From assembly GCA_916613615.1 (NCBI GenBank), contig OU744726.1:21331515-21395514 (forward strand): a DNA stretch of 64,000 nt, written 5' to 3'. Shown here piece after piece: positions 22,014 through 35,905 of the stretch (position 1 is its first letter; the number at the start of each line of letters is the position of its first letter). The position numbers were made by a program, and so were the translations under genes. The stretch is from Steromphala cineraria. Lineage: Eukaryota; Mollusca; Gastropoda; Trochida; Trochidae. The notes under the pieces were generated by a model. The model did no database searches and was not told where the DNA came from. It worked only from the letters and a program-made list of their open reading frames with translations.

Positions 22014-22062
22014 CAGAGTCGAACTCTTAGCGTTGAGAGGTTAGGCTAACTGCTGCATTGAT
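22014..22062 (-). repeat. Possible tRNA-derived SINE fragment
   Basis: On the minus strand, a box A-like GCAGTTAGCCTAACC is followed about 20 bp later by AGAGTTCGACTCT, a box B-like core with a short T-arm stem. No complete cloverleaf is evident, so a degraded SINE or tRNA relic is more likely than a tRNA gene. Confidence 0.35.
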
Positions 22063-22335
22063 ATTCAAACATTTTGTTGAAAAATGCACGAAAGCATAAC
22101 ATGACTTGACTTTACTATTTACATCGAGGCACGTGACACCGTGGTAAATAACTGCACATATGGCATGGTCTTTTGAGGAAAACACATAAACTCTTTAAGT
22201 TACATAAGACAAACGTGCGTATTTTCTAAAATCAGAAAAGACAAACCTAGGGTTACTTATTATAGAAAAATCGTTACTGTTCTTGTACATTACATTTCCA
22301 TTTAAGACGTGTTGTAACAATACAAACGTGGTGAG

Positions 22336-24159
22336 GGTATACTCACAGGAACCCGATATTGTAAATAAAATGTAGGTAAAACGTCGGTAGGAAAGACCCG
22401 TCCCCTCTATAAATAGAGTAAAGGAATAAAGGCATCCATGTTGCCGATCTCGACTCGCTTCCGAGTTTAGTCAAAATTATCGCTTCAAATTGGTGACATC
22501 TCATACACATACAAAAGAACCTCTCAGTTATACATTTCTCTGCAAAACTTGGCTTATTTTCAACACATGTCACCCTTCAAATAACTTTTATATTTATTTA
22601 AATTCGCAAAACGACCGCAAAAACCTCTGGGGTGAACGTTACTCCGCACCAAATGTCCCTCGAGCGATCTGATAGGTCCGTTAAACGTAAGGGCGATTTT
22701 CTCTCGATAATTTCTAAAAGTCGCGCAAAATTTAAAAGGCGATTTTTATTGATGTTCCACCATTTTCAAGCCAGGTTGTGACAATGGAGTCAAAAGATTT
22801 TTTATTTTGGTATGTGGAATCATTTTTGCACTAGGGGATTGTCACTGCCACGCTCTTGTCGTCACACACTGTAGAATTATTAAATGGAAATTCCCATTTC
22901 ATTATCTAAAAAAGAGAGGTTCAAAATTTGTTTATCTCATGTGTATAATTACAAGAATTAATAAATATCTAAATAATTCATAATACAAACTTTTACATAT
23001 CAGTAAATTTAAATTGATGTATTATTACCAACATATCAGTGAATTATTTCAAGTGAATAAAGAACAACCAAAAGATTTAGTTATACAAAAGAGTATCAAA
23101 CACTATTAACACAATCTTTGGAATGATAAGTTTTTTCTGAAAATTGTGATTTGATGGTTCTTACCAGTTACGTTATGTAAAAGATAGTTGAAGCATATGT
23201 TTTATTAATGTCAATTTGGCATCAAAGAAATACTCTTTTATACCAAAACTGTAAATGCATATTTTTGTTAACATAATGAACAAAATGCTGGCAATCATAA
23301 ATATACTTTCAGACAGATTTGTTTTGTAAATGTTAATTTAACATTATTTCAGAATAAACAGCCGATTGATAAACGTATTGAATTTTTTTTTATGTTTGGG
23401 GATGTTGTTGTACATGACACTGAAAACTGAAAAGCACAAATATCAGAATAAAACATCAGAAATTAATAACTAGATATATGACATTAATATTTAGATAAAT
23501 AACTGTGGAAAATCCCTCTTATGTTTCTTCTCATCACTGGACAGAAAGTTTGACAATTCAACTTTAGTGAAACGTACATCACTGAGCCAGAAGAGTTTTG
23601 ACATATTCATTGATACTTTCTTTCAATTTTTACGTAAACAAACAAGACAGTATAACAGGTGCCTGCCCAATGATAACAACATAATGTGTAATCTCTACTA
23701 AAGATAAAGCACTCTTCTGATCAGAAATTGATAGCGAAATCATTCCCGAAACATTGCACTGTCCAAACCATGCAGTTTTGTTTGTTAAGCGATGCTTTAA
23801 ATAAATTCGCCTAACGGACCAATCAGATAGCCCTAGAGGCATTTGGTGCGGAGTAACGTTCACCCCAGAGGTTTCTGCGGTCGTTTTGCGAATTTAAATA
23901 GATATAAAAGTTATTTGAAGGGTGACATGTGTTGGAAATAAGCCAAGTTTTGCAGAGAAATGTATAACTGAGAGGTTCTTTTGTATGTGTATGAGATGTC
24001 ACCAATTTGAAGTGATAATTTTGACTAAACTCGGAAGCGAGTCGAGATCGGCAACATGGATGCCTTTATTCCTTTACTCTATTTATAGAGGGGACGGGTC
24101 TTTCCTACCGACGTTTTACCTACATTTTATTTACAATATCGGGTTCCTGTGGGTATACT
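22336..24159. mobile_element. 1.8-kb DNA transposon with ~340-bp inverted termini and 8-bp target duplication
   Basis: The element occupies 22344-24151 and is flanked by a perfect direct repeat GGTATACT (22336-22343 and 24152-24159). It starts CACAGGAACCC and ends GGGTTCCTGTG. The first and last ~340 bp are near-identical inverted copies (22344-22690 and 23805-24151), differing at only a handful of bases over the aligned arms. The interior of about 1.1 kb is AT-rich with no transposase. The 8-bp duplication fits the hAT or P superfamilies. Each arm includes the palindrome CTCTATAAATAGAG and a small open frame duplicated by the inversion. Confidence 0.85.
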
Positions 24160-24449
24160 GCATTCCTATAACAAAACAAAAGATTGGTTGCCTAAAAGAC
24201 CTATGTTGACTTATCTCTTCGTGACGTTATAACTGACATTGTACATTGTTCAGCTTATCGACATACATTCATGCATTAGAAAGAACTGCACAGGTATCAT
24301 GAAATAGCTAACTGGGGATATCTCAATACTCGCTGGCTTTTTTCTGTCCAGATCTCTTTCCATTGAGTGATTAGAACATGATCCAAATAAAGTCTAGTAT
24401 TCTCTATTCCTTTTATTGTTGTTTAAGGCGACACCATATGGGACAAAAT

Positions 24450-24510
24450 ATAGAGTGAGTGAGTTAGTGCTTAACGCCGCTTTGGTAATATTACCAAATA
24501 TAGAAATGAT
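24450..24510. repeat. Short fragment of a common molluscan dispersed repeat
   Basis: GAGTGAGTGAGTTAGTGCTT followed by AACGCCGCTTTGGTAATATT resembles a short repeat head often met in mollusc sequence (from memory). A related TTTAAGGCCGCTTTCAAGAC stretch lies at about 46973. Flanks do not extend the similarity. Confidence 0.35.
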
Positions 24511-24519
24511 AACAACAAT

Positions 24520-27500
24520 ACAATGTTGCTATATGAGGAAGTTTATATTGTATCTCAAAAGTGACCACTATGGCACTGGCTTTCTGCATATATCGGTACC
24601 CAAACTTTGAACTTAATGGCGTTCCCTCATATTCAAAGTTCTAAAGGATGAAGGTTATATGATGGTAAAATGTTTAATATGAGTGTGATCCTTTCTTAAT
24701 ATTGAGTACATGCTTTTCATAGTTAAAATGGGATAAAATATGATGACGTTACCCTATAGGTCCATCAACCCCATTTCTTTTGAGATAGAAAACTCTTTTT
24801 CAATACTTCAACAAGGCCACACACATTTTCTCTTATGCATTTTCAGTAATATGCCATATATCTTTAAAACGAATGTCACCAATTGCAAGGAACCATTCCT
24901 TTCAGATAAACTAAGACTTCAAATATAGATCGTTTCTAAAGAATTAATTTATCTAGATATTTAAGATCCTCTGAGAATTGAATTAGAATGTAGTGGTATA
25001 GAAGAAGCTTGAACTTGTATATTACGGAAAATACAGTACATTACAGTAAATTCCTTATTATCTATTGAATTTGAGAAATGACCAAAGACCTTAAGAACCA
25101 GTGGGATATTGCTTTAATTATTTATACATGAGTTATGTTTCGAAGCTTGAATGTCAAAATAGAAACAATTAAGATGGTTTTCAATGAGGCACTCCTTACT
25201 TGGTTAGACAATGGATTTGTCTTTAAATTTCACAAAACATGATCATAAAATTTAATTATTCTGTACTTTTTGTCTGAAAGGAAATATAGCTACAGAATGA
25301 TACTGTACACTACATAACCTGTGCATGATCTGTTTCTTGTACATCATGATTAAGTTGATATCATTTGAACGATTTTACACTTGAGATGTCATGATTTCCT
25401 TAATTTTAACGATCGGTTCTCTCTTTCACTATTTGTAGGCCTATCGCAGATATATTCTTACAGACTTGTTATTTTTCGACTATATTGTTACATTAATAAC
25501 CTAAACATCAAACAAGGTGTAAATAACCCTGTAAATTTTGCAAAAACGATGAGATATGACAAACATGATCCTTTACACCATCAGTTGTATGCTAAGTAGT
25601 TCATATCTTCGTTATCTCATTGGATGACACATTTTAAGGGACAGTCCTGTCGAGGTATTTTTGTGGAAACAATTTACTTCCCTGTTTATACTTCTATATG
25701 ATTGTTACATGACTATTTCACACTTATTTTCAAGTATGTTAGTGAGCTGATATTTCAGTTGCTACACATTTTATAATTTGACTATATAATAGAACTGAAT
25801 GCATCACTGCGTCCTCTTGAATATAGTTTCCATAAAAACACCCCGTTAGGAATTTCTCTTAAACGATATGACATGTGAACGTTTTAACCATCTTGGGATT
25901 CGGGATTCGTCAGTCCCTGTACTATGTTTTATTTGTTTCACCTTCAGTTAAACCTTAACCAGGGTAAATGGTGTAGTTTTTTATGTTTGTGATAATAACA
26001 GCATGAAAAAAAGACAGCTGAGTTTTTTAAACATGAAATCACTTTGAATGCATTATTCATCTATCGAAATTTCGAAACACTATTTTCAATTTTTCTCTCC
26101 AAAATCCTTCATAAGTGATCAACAGCTTTCGGCCTAGCTAACGTTTCCTTTGCACTAAAGCAATGTTCTGGTGCTGGTTTTTGTCTCTCGGAGGAGTGTA
26201 TATGAAAATTTATAAATTATGGAAGCCGGAATTCAAAAAAATGACCCAATGGCGAAAATTGAGAAAATGGTTGTTTAACACATCGACTATTGGTGATCCT
26301 TTGTAAGTGTTGCTGTTATTTGATTAAAATGAAACCGAAATAACATGATATTTGCTCTAAAATACACTAGCAAGTGAACCAACTTTAGTTACGCAACTGT
26401 ACATCAACAACTATGCATGCATATTATGGCCTGTTGTATGAAAAATATATCGTAAATAAAGAAAACAAAATTGTCCATTTGGAAATATAGATATGTGTTT
26501 TAGTTTTAAAAAATATATTTATGAAACAAATTTTATCATTTGACGGCATAGAACCCCAAGAACGATCTTTTTCGAAACTGTCAAGTCATATATTAAAACG
26601 CCTTTTTTTTTAAAACTTTTTTTGAACGAGTACCTTTCTTGCAATCGAATGCTATGAAACATGTGGAAGAACGATATTGAACATACAAAAAGAAGTTTTT
26701 CTCCTTTTAAAATAAAATGTTTGTTTCTTGACATCATGAACATTTCACGGGGCATTGTGATGTTTTTGCCATCAAGGATAGTGTTGTGATATCCAATCAT
26801 ATGTTCTTGAAGGCAATGTCTAATTTGGTTTACCAAGACAACATTACACTGATAGATTATGTTAAAATCTTTTTATCTCTTTAAATGTTACCTTGCTTGC
26901 TTTCAAATGTAAAATCATGTGGAATAACTATTGTGCCCAAGGACTCTGTTTTCTTTTTCAATAACATGTTTGTTTTGACATCTTAAACAACGCCAAGAGG
27001 CATTTGATGTTATGGCCACATTTTTATTTCACACGTTTTTTATGTTTCCTCAAAGATACTGCTCTCTGATTGAAACCAAATGACTTAAGGCAATCTGATC
27101 AAATTTTATAGATAAGTTAACTTCTCCTTTAGTATCCCTTTGAATGCGAAGTTTGTTGTGATTTGAAAATGGTTTGTTTAAGCGTTCATTTTTAAGAGTC
27201 GTTGTACTGACTCTGTTGTGTCGAAATATGAGCAATACAACACCCAAACTAATCAAACCTGTCATGCAACAAGACTCTTTAGATATGGGGATCATAATAC
27301 TTTCATTTCTAACAAGAAACTGAATAAGAAATGTGATGCATTCTTCATATCTCACCACTGCAACCCATACATTGGACACTGACGCCTACCTAATTAGGAT
27401 TATCTACTTATATGTTCTCAGTATATGGTTTGAAACCATCGAACCTTAGGGCTCCCGTTGAAAATAGGGAATTGTTGTGAAAGAGCTGAACCCAACATAA

Positions 27501-30500
27501 GGCATACCAAATGTTACCAATCGCAAGACAAGCTTTTAAATCAAAACATATTATTTTTAAGCAACTGCACCATCTTTTGTCAAGACAAAAAATGTACATG
27601 CAGTTGTCGCTAGATACCTGACAGTTTATGCTACAATGCGGTTAATCGATGGAGTAAATTCTGAAACCATATTATGAATTCAAAATAAGCATTTGATGGT
27701 AAAACTTTAAGCAAATTTATTTTGAAAAAAAACATGATACGGTATCATCAAAATCCGTTAAGTACGTCATAATTGACAGGTGCGTATAGATACTGTAACA
27801 ATATGTTACAATAAGCTTAGCATCTTACAGTAAGGCTTTACGATATATGACAACCAATAAGGTTAACATTTTGTGTTTAATGTATTTACCAGGTATCTCG
27901 TTCATTCGTATTTCTGTCTTTTTCATTGGGTGATACAATCATGCAACCTCATCATTCATTTAATATTGAACGTTTCTGAGCTCTTGTAAAAAAACTGTCG
28001 ACGATAAAACGTTTTTAGATTACACCCTATACATGTTTGTAAAATGTACTTTTATAAATACCCAAGTATGTGTTGCTTTATATGTCAGAATTGCTTTATA
28101 TAATGAAAGGTTTTTGAATCTACACAAAATGATTTCAACTGTCATTTTAAATTGCAAATCATAAAATGGACGTCATTTTGAATATTTTTGTGAATACCAC
28201 ATGCAGCTGTAAATATCAGTTTTGGGATAGCCTCACGTTGATCTTTATCTTTTATAATTTCGGATCGATATCAATTCTGTGAAAGGGCAGTATGAAGTTG
28301 TGAATGACTAAGAAAGGGTTGCATATTTGTCAACTTTTTTATTGCAGAAGTGCAACCATTCGATGTAAAGACATAAGCAAATGATGATGCAAATGATGTT
28401 GTCGTGTTGAAACAAAAGGTTTATGTTCCATTGTCCAAGTAACGAACTTGTTATCATAATGAACTTTCCTGAACAAAATATGTTTATCAACTTAAACAAA
28501 ATGATAAATTTTAGTCCAAGTTAAATTGTAAAATTAAGCAATCATGTCTCCATGCTTTTCCAATTACATGGTGCAATAGTTCTTTTGCTTATACTTGGTT
28601 GACTTTGACATTTCGCAACTCATTTCACAATTCATGTCATTAAATGTTAAGGTTCAGACTATTCATTGACGACTGCTAGGTAAACATTATTTTCATCTGT
28701 TGATATAAAATAGGAATTTGCTCATGTTTCACACATAACAATTATGGTTTGTTTACCAGCTTAACCTAGCTGATTCGTAGAATGAGCTGCATCTTTTTAA
28801 GAGGATTTCTTTTCCAATCACATAATTTTACAAACAGATTTTTCTTGATGTTGTTTGTATCTTATTACAATTCTCTCTCTCCTGACACAATGTTATCATT
28901 CATCATGTATCAGAAGGTCAATTACAAGAAACACACTGTAATCTGTTGTAGAATCTGTTTCAGCGTCTTATTAGAATTATTTGTTAATCTTGTATTACAT
29001 GAAATTAACCGAAAGTTATTAAGTTGTTTTTTTTAAAACTGAGTAGGTGTACGTCAATAATTCCAATGTAAACCGTGTTGAAAATACGCGATACCATCGT
29101 CAAAGCTAAATTCTTTTACCGGATAAATTGAATCGTTTTGATAGATGATATAAGCATCTGTCTTGTGAACATGAGCACAAAATTTCATTCTTAAGGAACA
29201 GGTACTTTTGAATTTGTGGCTGTTTAAACACACATTGGGCGCACTAATCGTAATTTCAATATATGTTTTGGACATTAGATCTATGTCCGGCATTCAATTT
29301 TAAAATGTATTATGGAGATTAAGATGTTGTGTTAAGCACTTCATTTGACATTAAGTTATAGAAGCGTTATTCCTGGGCTTTTTAAACAAGCATTTCGTCA
29401 TGCTATCTCGCCTTGTTAAAGAGACCCCAGAACAACGGTTTTTCAAAAGCGTGCTTTTCGCAAAGATGAAAAGGTAAAGCTTCAAATCTATAATTCAATG
29501 AAAATTGAAATCTATGTAACTTTGTTTAAGTCGTGGATTAAATTTCTTGCGATTTGATTAATAGCATTTCTATTTGACACTTGTTTATCTAGAATGTGTC
29601 GTCTTCTGCATGGAAAGTATAGTTCAGTTCTACCAACATTGTTATAGAAAATACATGGTAACATGGGTACATTTAAGAACGGAATGTATCTGTGTATGAC
29701 GTAACACTCGGACTTATCCAATGTCACCTGTACATTGCGGCCACTTTTGGTTGTTTCCCTAGGTGGCCTTAATACACAGGTTGGTTGTTAATCCTTCCTT
29801 GAATAATTGATTTGATTGTGCTGTAAATGTTCGATCAACGATGTCTATCTTTGAACATTTTACGATTTTCACGAGGTCCTCTATTAGGACCAAAAATCTC
29901 TTTTTGTTTGGAGAATTCATTCTGTCATATGTCATAAACCATGTGTTATCAACTTAAAGCCATTTACTTGCTTTGACGACACTGACAGGTTCCTATTGAG
30001 AGATATTGTGTCTCTAAATGAATATTACTGTTTATTTTTATCAATTATGATTGTTTGTGATGAGAAATCATTATTGATATTTTGTGTTATATATTTGACA
30101 TTTCTCTAGCGATTAATATTAAAATGATGCATTTATGATGTCTTAATTAAAATCTACGAAAGAACACCATGAGAGAGATGCTAGTATTTACAGTTACTCA
30201 TGTACAATTTCATTTTAGTAGATTTAAAGTATGAAATTGAACAATTCATATTGATGAGTGTCACGTGAAAACCTTGAAACATGAATATGAGTTAAATTTA
30301 TTCCTTGCAAACCGAATCCGTCGTTGGACAGCACAGTAGCCTTTTTCAGTTGGTATGATGAAGAATTGGAAAATAATCGATTTTTGCAGGTTTTGTACAA
30401 TTGTAAATCCATATATTTATATTTCCGAATAACCGACTGAAAGCTCAATGCACTTGTTCTTCTATTTTCTCTTTTTAAATCAGATCCATAACTATTTGTT

Positions 30501-31940
30501 CATTAGGAATATGAGAACTGAACTGTCTTTATAATAAAAAAGGGGATATTGTTTATTATCATTAATCATCTTAATGAAATTCTGAAATAATATCTCCGTT
30601 GGAAATGAAGTCATATATCTCAAACATCACAACTCATAATAATACACAGAAACAGTTAACTGTACGTTGTTATTTACAAAATGGCTTACGGGTATATTTC
30701 TGAAAATAATATAAAAAAATGAACATGAAATGTAAATTTAAGCGACACGATGTTAAACGATTTCCTTCTCGACAATGCTATATTTGAAATGGTATGAGTT
30801 AGAATGAACTATATTACATATCCTAATCTAAATGTTCAATTATGATTAGATATTGTAACTTAAATGTTTCGACTCCCTGTACAATTATTATTCATTATGT
30901 TGATACATTTTTTGTGACGGTTGAAATATTCATCGAATTTAAGCTGTCATTTAGTCAAGCAGTCTAATACCTAGCGTCAATATTACCCGTTTCACTTCAA
31001 TATTGAGACTCAATATCGGCTAGTTTACTTAAACCGTTTCAGATGCGTGAATTGTTTTTGTTCTCAATTATTGTATTTGCACTCTTTATTTAAGCATATG
31101 GAAAATTTATGTTAATCTTGGTTTAAGACCTACGACCCCTGATTATCCGTTGTGGTAGCGAGGAATATGATAAGTTAATTAGATCTGAATGTAATTATAA
31201 CTGAAGATGGGTTATTGTTGTCTTCACAGATATTCTTTGTGTGGTTATAGTAGCAGGTGTAATCGATTTGAGCTCAGTATCTGTAAGCTGTAGACAAAGA
31301 GATACGTGCAGCATGCCATCCAGCACTTAATAACATCAACACTTGCTTAGTCGACCATTAAGTGCATTCACTCTTGAAAAATGAGGACATGGAAATATGC
31401 CATTAACAGCGAAACTTCCTCTCCATATACATGTATATAAAATTAACATTGTTAGAGGCGTTTAACCACTTTGGTAACAAAGGTTGGTTTAACTAACAGA
31501 GTGCTAGAGTTCATAGTAACATTCATCATTGTCACGAGATTCGCCACTGAGATGGTAATTAATTCACAATATGTTCTTTTTTTGTGCTGAAACTTTAAAT
31601 GTCGATATAATAATGTAGAATGTGTCATTCAAAAACGTTGATAGAAATTTATTATCATATAGTGTTTATTTAAATTCTAGGAATTCGTCATGAATCTGAA
31701 TTAATCCTTTTCGCATATATGATACAGCCAGTGATTTAGTGTGTCATTGTAAAAAGCGAACAAAAACAAGGACAGTTAATAAATATACAACATTTTTCGT
31801 TTCGTTTATGTCTTTTCAGTATGTAATACGCAACCGTTTTCAAGCACATCCAAACTATTTAAATATACAGAGATTGATCATCCAAATTGGTGTTCAGTGT
31901 TTAAAAGGTTAAGATCAACACTTGCAAACTCCAATTTTGG
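24520..31940. other. AT-rich interval without a recognisable gene
   Basis: Open frames here are short (at most about 109 codons), lack family motifs and are not linked by plausible splice sites. I see no tRNA, rRNA or tandem repeat of note. Confidence 0.6.
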
Positions 31941-31950
31941 TTAAGATTTT

Positions 31951-32640
31951 AAAAATGCAGTCAATGATCGGCATGGGGATCACGAAGGTTTCGGCGGTTT
32001 TGTTGATTTGGTTGGTTTGCTTAGTCTTTGTGATTGGCCCCCCATGCCATCGGACCGCACTGGTAGTAACTGTTGATTTCACTTATTTATGTGGTTATGT
32101 TTCCCCATTTCGGTACATACAGTGTAAAGGGATAAGCAGTCTCTTATTGACATATCATATAGATATAAAACCACAAACTGTGCATCTAGCCACAATTTTA
32201 CATTTTGTCATTTATGAAAATTATATTTTTGCAAATGGTTTCTTGCACAGTCCACAATGCTATGTTTTGCCTATTTAGAAAATCTGATCGTATCGCTGTT
32301 ACTATTTATAAATTCTACTTATGTCTTAATAAAGTATTTCTAAAAGTAATACTATATATACTGACAAACCATGTTTGGACACTGATCAGTTGTGTCATTT
32401 CTAACCTAAAAGGTAGATTTGGATTTTATTTTATTTATCCTTTATTACATATTTGTAATTTCCAACCCATCCAATGTAATGAATACGATTTCAAAACCGA
32501 AATAAGGATTTTCCACAGATCAATACACACTGCATTGCATGACTCAAGGGAACTCTGTTTGTACTCTGCCAAGGCTATTTTGACGATACATTTGATGCAT
32601 ATTGTTAAAGTTGCCACTCGCTAAGATATTTTTATTTTAT
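31951..32640 (+). repeat. Clustered repeat unit, copy 1 (hairpin block + distal block)
   Basis: The hairpin block at about 31951-32095 can fold as GGCATGGGGATCACGAAG (31970-31987) against CTTTGTGAT (32026-32034) and CCCCATGCC (32040-32048), with a 5-nt bulge. A distal block at about 32490-32570 (ACCGAAATAAGGATTTTC ... AAGGGAACTCTG) lies some 530 bp further on. The same two blocks recur at a similar spacing at 38.6, 44.6, 47.4 and 50.3 kb. The open frame through the block is not conserved between copies. Confidence 0.7.
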
Positions 32641-35639
32641 CTTTAAAAGACGATTAAACCCTTCAATTATGTTATATCAAATGTTGTACCTTGTGATTTA
32701 GTACCTCAGTTCTTGCTTGACTAAGTTATATCTCATGTCTTCTACATTGTAGCCTATCATGTAAATGGAAAGTTATATCTCGACTTTGGCGTATGTCTTT
32801 GAAAGTTCAAAAAATGAATTAGCCTAAAATTGGCATTTGGACATGAATATGCAGGTTAACATCTTTATTTTGACTTCAATCCGAACATATGGTATTTTGG
32901 CAATTTGGAAAATAAAATAAAAGCAAATATACAATATGAAATGAATATATGAAAAAAGTTTGACCCTTTAACAATAGTAAAATTGATTCGTGGAGTATAA
33001 CTCCACGTGAAAGGCTCCTTTTACAACTGCCACATTTAATCATAAAGAAATGTCCTACAATTCTTCGTTTTCCAAAGATTTCTTTGTTTTTCGAATAAAA
33101 CATGCTGATCTCCCTTTGATAGCCTTTAGATTTTCGATTCGAATAATTCCAATTAGTCAAATGGCATTTGAAAGGTATGAACATGCAGTACTTTCATATG
33201 TCAAATATCATACTGAATCACTTTGCTAGCTCTAAAAAATAAGAAATGTGTATGATACGTTCATCTGGTAAGATGTACTACCGTTTTTATCTGTTTGAGT
33301 TTCTAAAGAACATATACAATGTATCAGGATTAAGTATAAGTAATACGGTATGTCACCATAAAGAAATTTTTCAACGTCACATTCGAATTTTCACCACATC
33401 TTTCTGTTATAGAGAGGCCAAGTTTAATGACCCTTGCTAAAATAGTTTCAACAATGACGACGATAACACTGTTTTGTCAAGAAAACACAGATATTTAAAT
33501 ACTTCAGTGGCAAAGCTTTCAATAACGTGAAACTAATCAAAATATGTATAGACATAACATTCATCAAATGAACTACGTGTTGAACACATTCTCAGATTCA
33601 CATTTTGGTTTTTGAGTTACACAGAAAATATTTCGTAATATTTTTGTGACCTAAATAAGTGCGAACGGTTTCAATGGTAATTTTTTTCATATGTATGTTT
33701 TCTCACCTATACCTTCTGACCATTACATAAGTAATTTCAAAATAACATCATTGACGTGCACTATTTCCCCCGCGTTTGAACAATGAATATATCCTGTTCA
33801 GTATGCCACTCTCCTATCCCTCTTATTGAGCGTTATTTTCTCCAGTTGCTTTAGAAATATTTCTACATGTGTATGGTAGCTATATGTCTAAATAGCTATA
33901 AGTGCTTGTGTGTTGTGTGTTGGGTGGTTTCTTATATAATAAGCTTAATGTCATCCATCCAGTATTTATCGATAAAACACCACCATTTGTAAAGTTCTAA
34001 ATGTTTGACCCAATTTACTCTTTTTCACTTTTGGTTTTTCCATTCATGGAAAAACAATAATAGCAAAATCAGTGCTTGATAACTGAACTAAGATGTAAAT
34101 GTGTAATTTTCAGATCATTCCTCAACATTCAAAAAGAGGTCATTAAACATGAACTTTCATAAAAGTTTTCTTCAAAATACACTTTTATTATCACGCTCAT
34201 TTAGACAAAAACTGGCGGGTTTGCCTCATATTGTGTAGTTCAAACTTTTAAATACACGTTCTTGCAAAATCTACTTTAAGTTTTTCTTCAATATTTTATA
34301 CCTGATACCTCACCATCGATTTAATTTCTAGAGAATATAGTAACAACCATTTGAAAGATAGCAAGAAAATTAAGAAATGAGACCTTGTTGACCTTCCTGT
34401 TCACCTCATGAAATACAACGCCTAGGTTAACTTTCCATTCTCATATTCCATTATTTACCTTCAAGGTAGATATGTTAAGCAGTTATAAAAACAACACTTT
34501 ATGAATTGAAAAGTAATGCCGATCGCTTGTTACATGATATCTTGCTGTGGGAATTTAAACCGTGAATCTGAATCCACATTGGGATCCGATTGTTTTAATC
34601 AGTTTACATAGTTCAGCATGATAGATTTAACATTTTAAGACGTTTGACGTTTCTGTATGTTAATATGCTGCCATAGAAATTGACCTTTGTAAATCGAGAA
34701 TACTTCTTAATATCTGGACATGGTTGTGAACATATGTGTTTGCTTGTTATGAAGAAAGAAAGGATTTTATGGTATTTTTATGAAGACGTCCGCTACAGAA
34801 CAAAATGCTCAGATGTGTTACGAATACGATGAACAGATAATGTAAAAGTAATTTTAAAATCTGAAATGTTTAGTTGAATTATTGTTTGACAAGGTTTGAT
34901 AAGGTCAAATACCTGAACTGAATGTGTATTTGAAAATTGTCATTCTCATAGGAACATGAGCTGATAACCTTTTGAGTAAAATATTTGTTTACATTATTAT
35001 ATTTACATTTTATTGAACAAAGTATTTGTATGTATGTTACAACTTTTATTTTACAACAAATTCAAATTTTAGATTCATATCACGAACATGTGAAAATATG
35101 TTATTCCAAGAGCAGCTTAAATCACATTGAGCATTTGTTAAATGTTGTCATCATTTATATCTTTCTTAGTATTTTTTTTGGACAGAACACTATAGGTTTC
35201 CCTTAAGCAATGTTGTTGAAAACAAATGTGTGTATAAAATGTTACACACAGAATACGATTGAAGATTACATTAAACTATTGAGAGGATTCTTTCATTCTT
35301 ATAAACAAGTCTCTCTCGATTTATACATATAATTTTCTTCAAGCGTTCCTTTGATGATGAATTTTTTCAAAGTTAGGTTAGAACTTCAACGTTAAATTTC
35401 GTTCACGCTAACGTGACAACTTACTTTCCACATATCACATCACAGAGATACTTGACTTTATTCTGCGTACTTGATTTTAATTCCCAGTGGGCTTACATTA
35501 GGAAACATTTGAGAAGTGAGAGTATTTTTTTAATGTTTTTAAACATCAAGGTTTTTATGGAAACATTTGCCACTGCACCAAAAATAACTTTTTCCAGTCA
35601 ACACGAAGTTACTAGGGATATAGAAATGACCATCTGGCT

Positions 35640-35905
35640 GACAAAACCAGTCTAGATAATTATAGCAAGTCTAGATTGTTTAGCTGAAGGTAAAGCATCT
35701 TCTGGGCTCCATTTTCTTATAAGACAAGCTGGCCTTCTCCCATACAGAAGGCAAACACCACAACGGTAGTCTGTCATCCAGACCCTAAACTAAACAAATT
35801 GAATTGATGACCAACCCAGTCTAGTTAACCATAGCACGTCTAGATCGCTTAGCTTAAGTTAAAGCATCTTCTGGGCTCCATTTTGTTATAATACATGAAT
35901 TGTTT
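35640..35905. repeat. Direct duplication of ~90 bp, two copies
   Basis: GTCTAGAT... followed by TAAAGCATCTTCTGGGCTCC and ATTTT-TTATAA appears at about 35650-35730 and again at about 35818-35895, roughly 165-170 bp apart with about 85% similarity by eye. Origin unknown. Confidence 0.65.

Noticed and set aside
22343..24209. Two nearly identical 76-95 codon frames, apparently a conserved gene pair
   Set aside because: Identity is explained by the inverted arms of one transposon; the DNA outside the frames is equally conserved.
31922..32278. Frame starting in the conserved hairpin block, and its antisense equivalents at 44348-44695 and 50115-50381
   Set aside because: The loop varies in length by numbers not divisible by three between copies, and frames diverge outside the block; conservation fits a structure or repeat better than coding.
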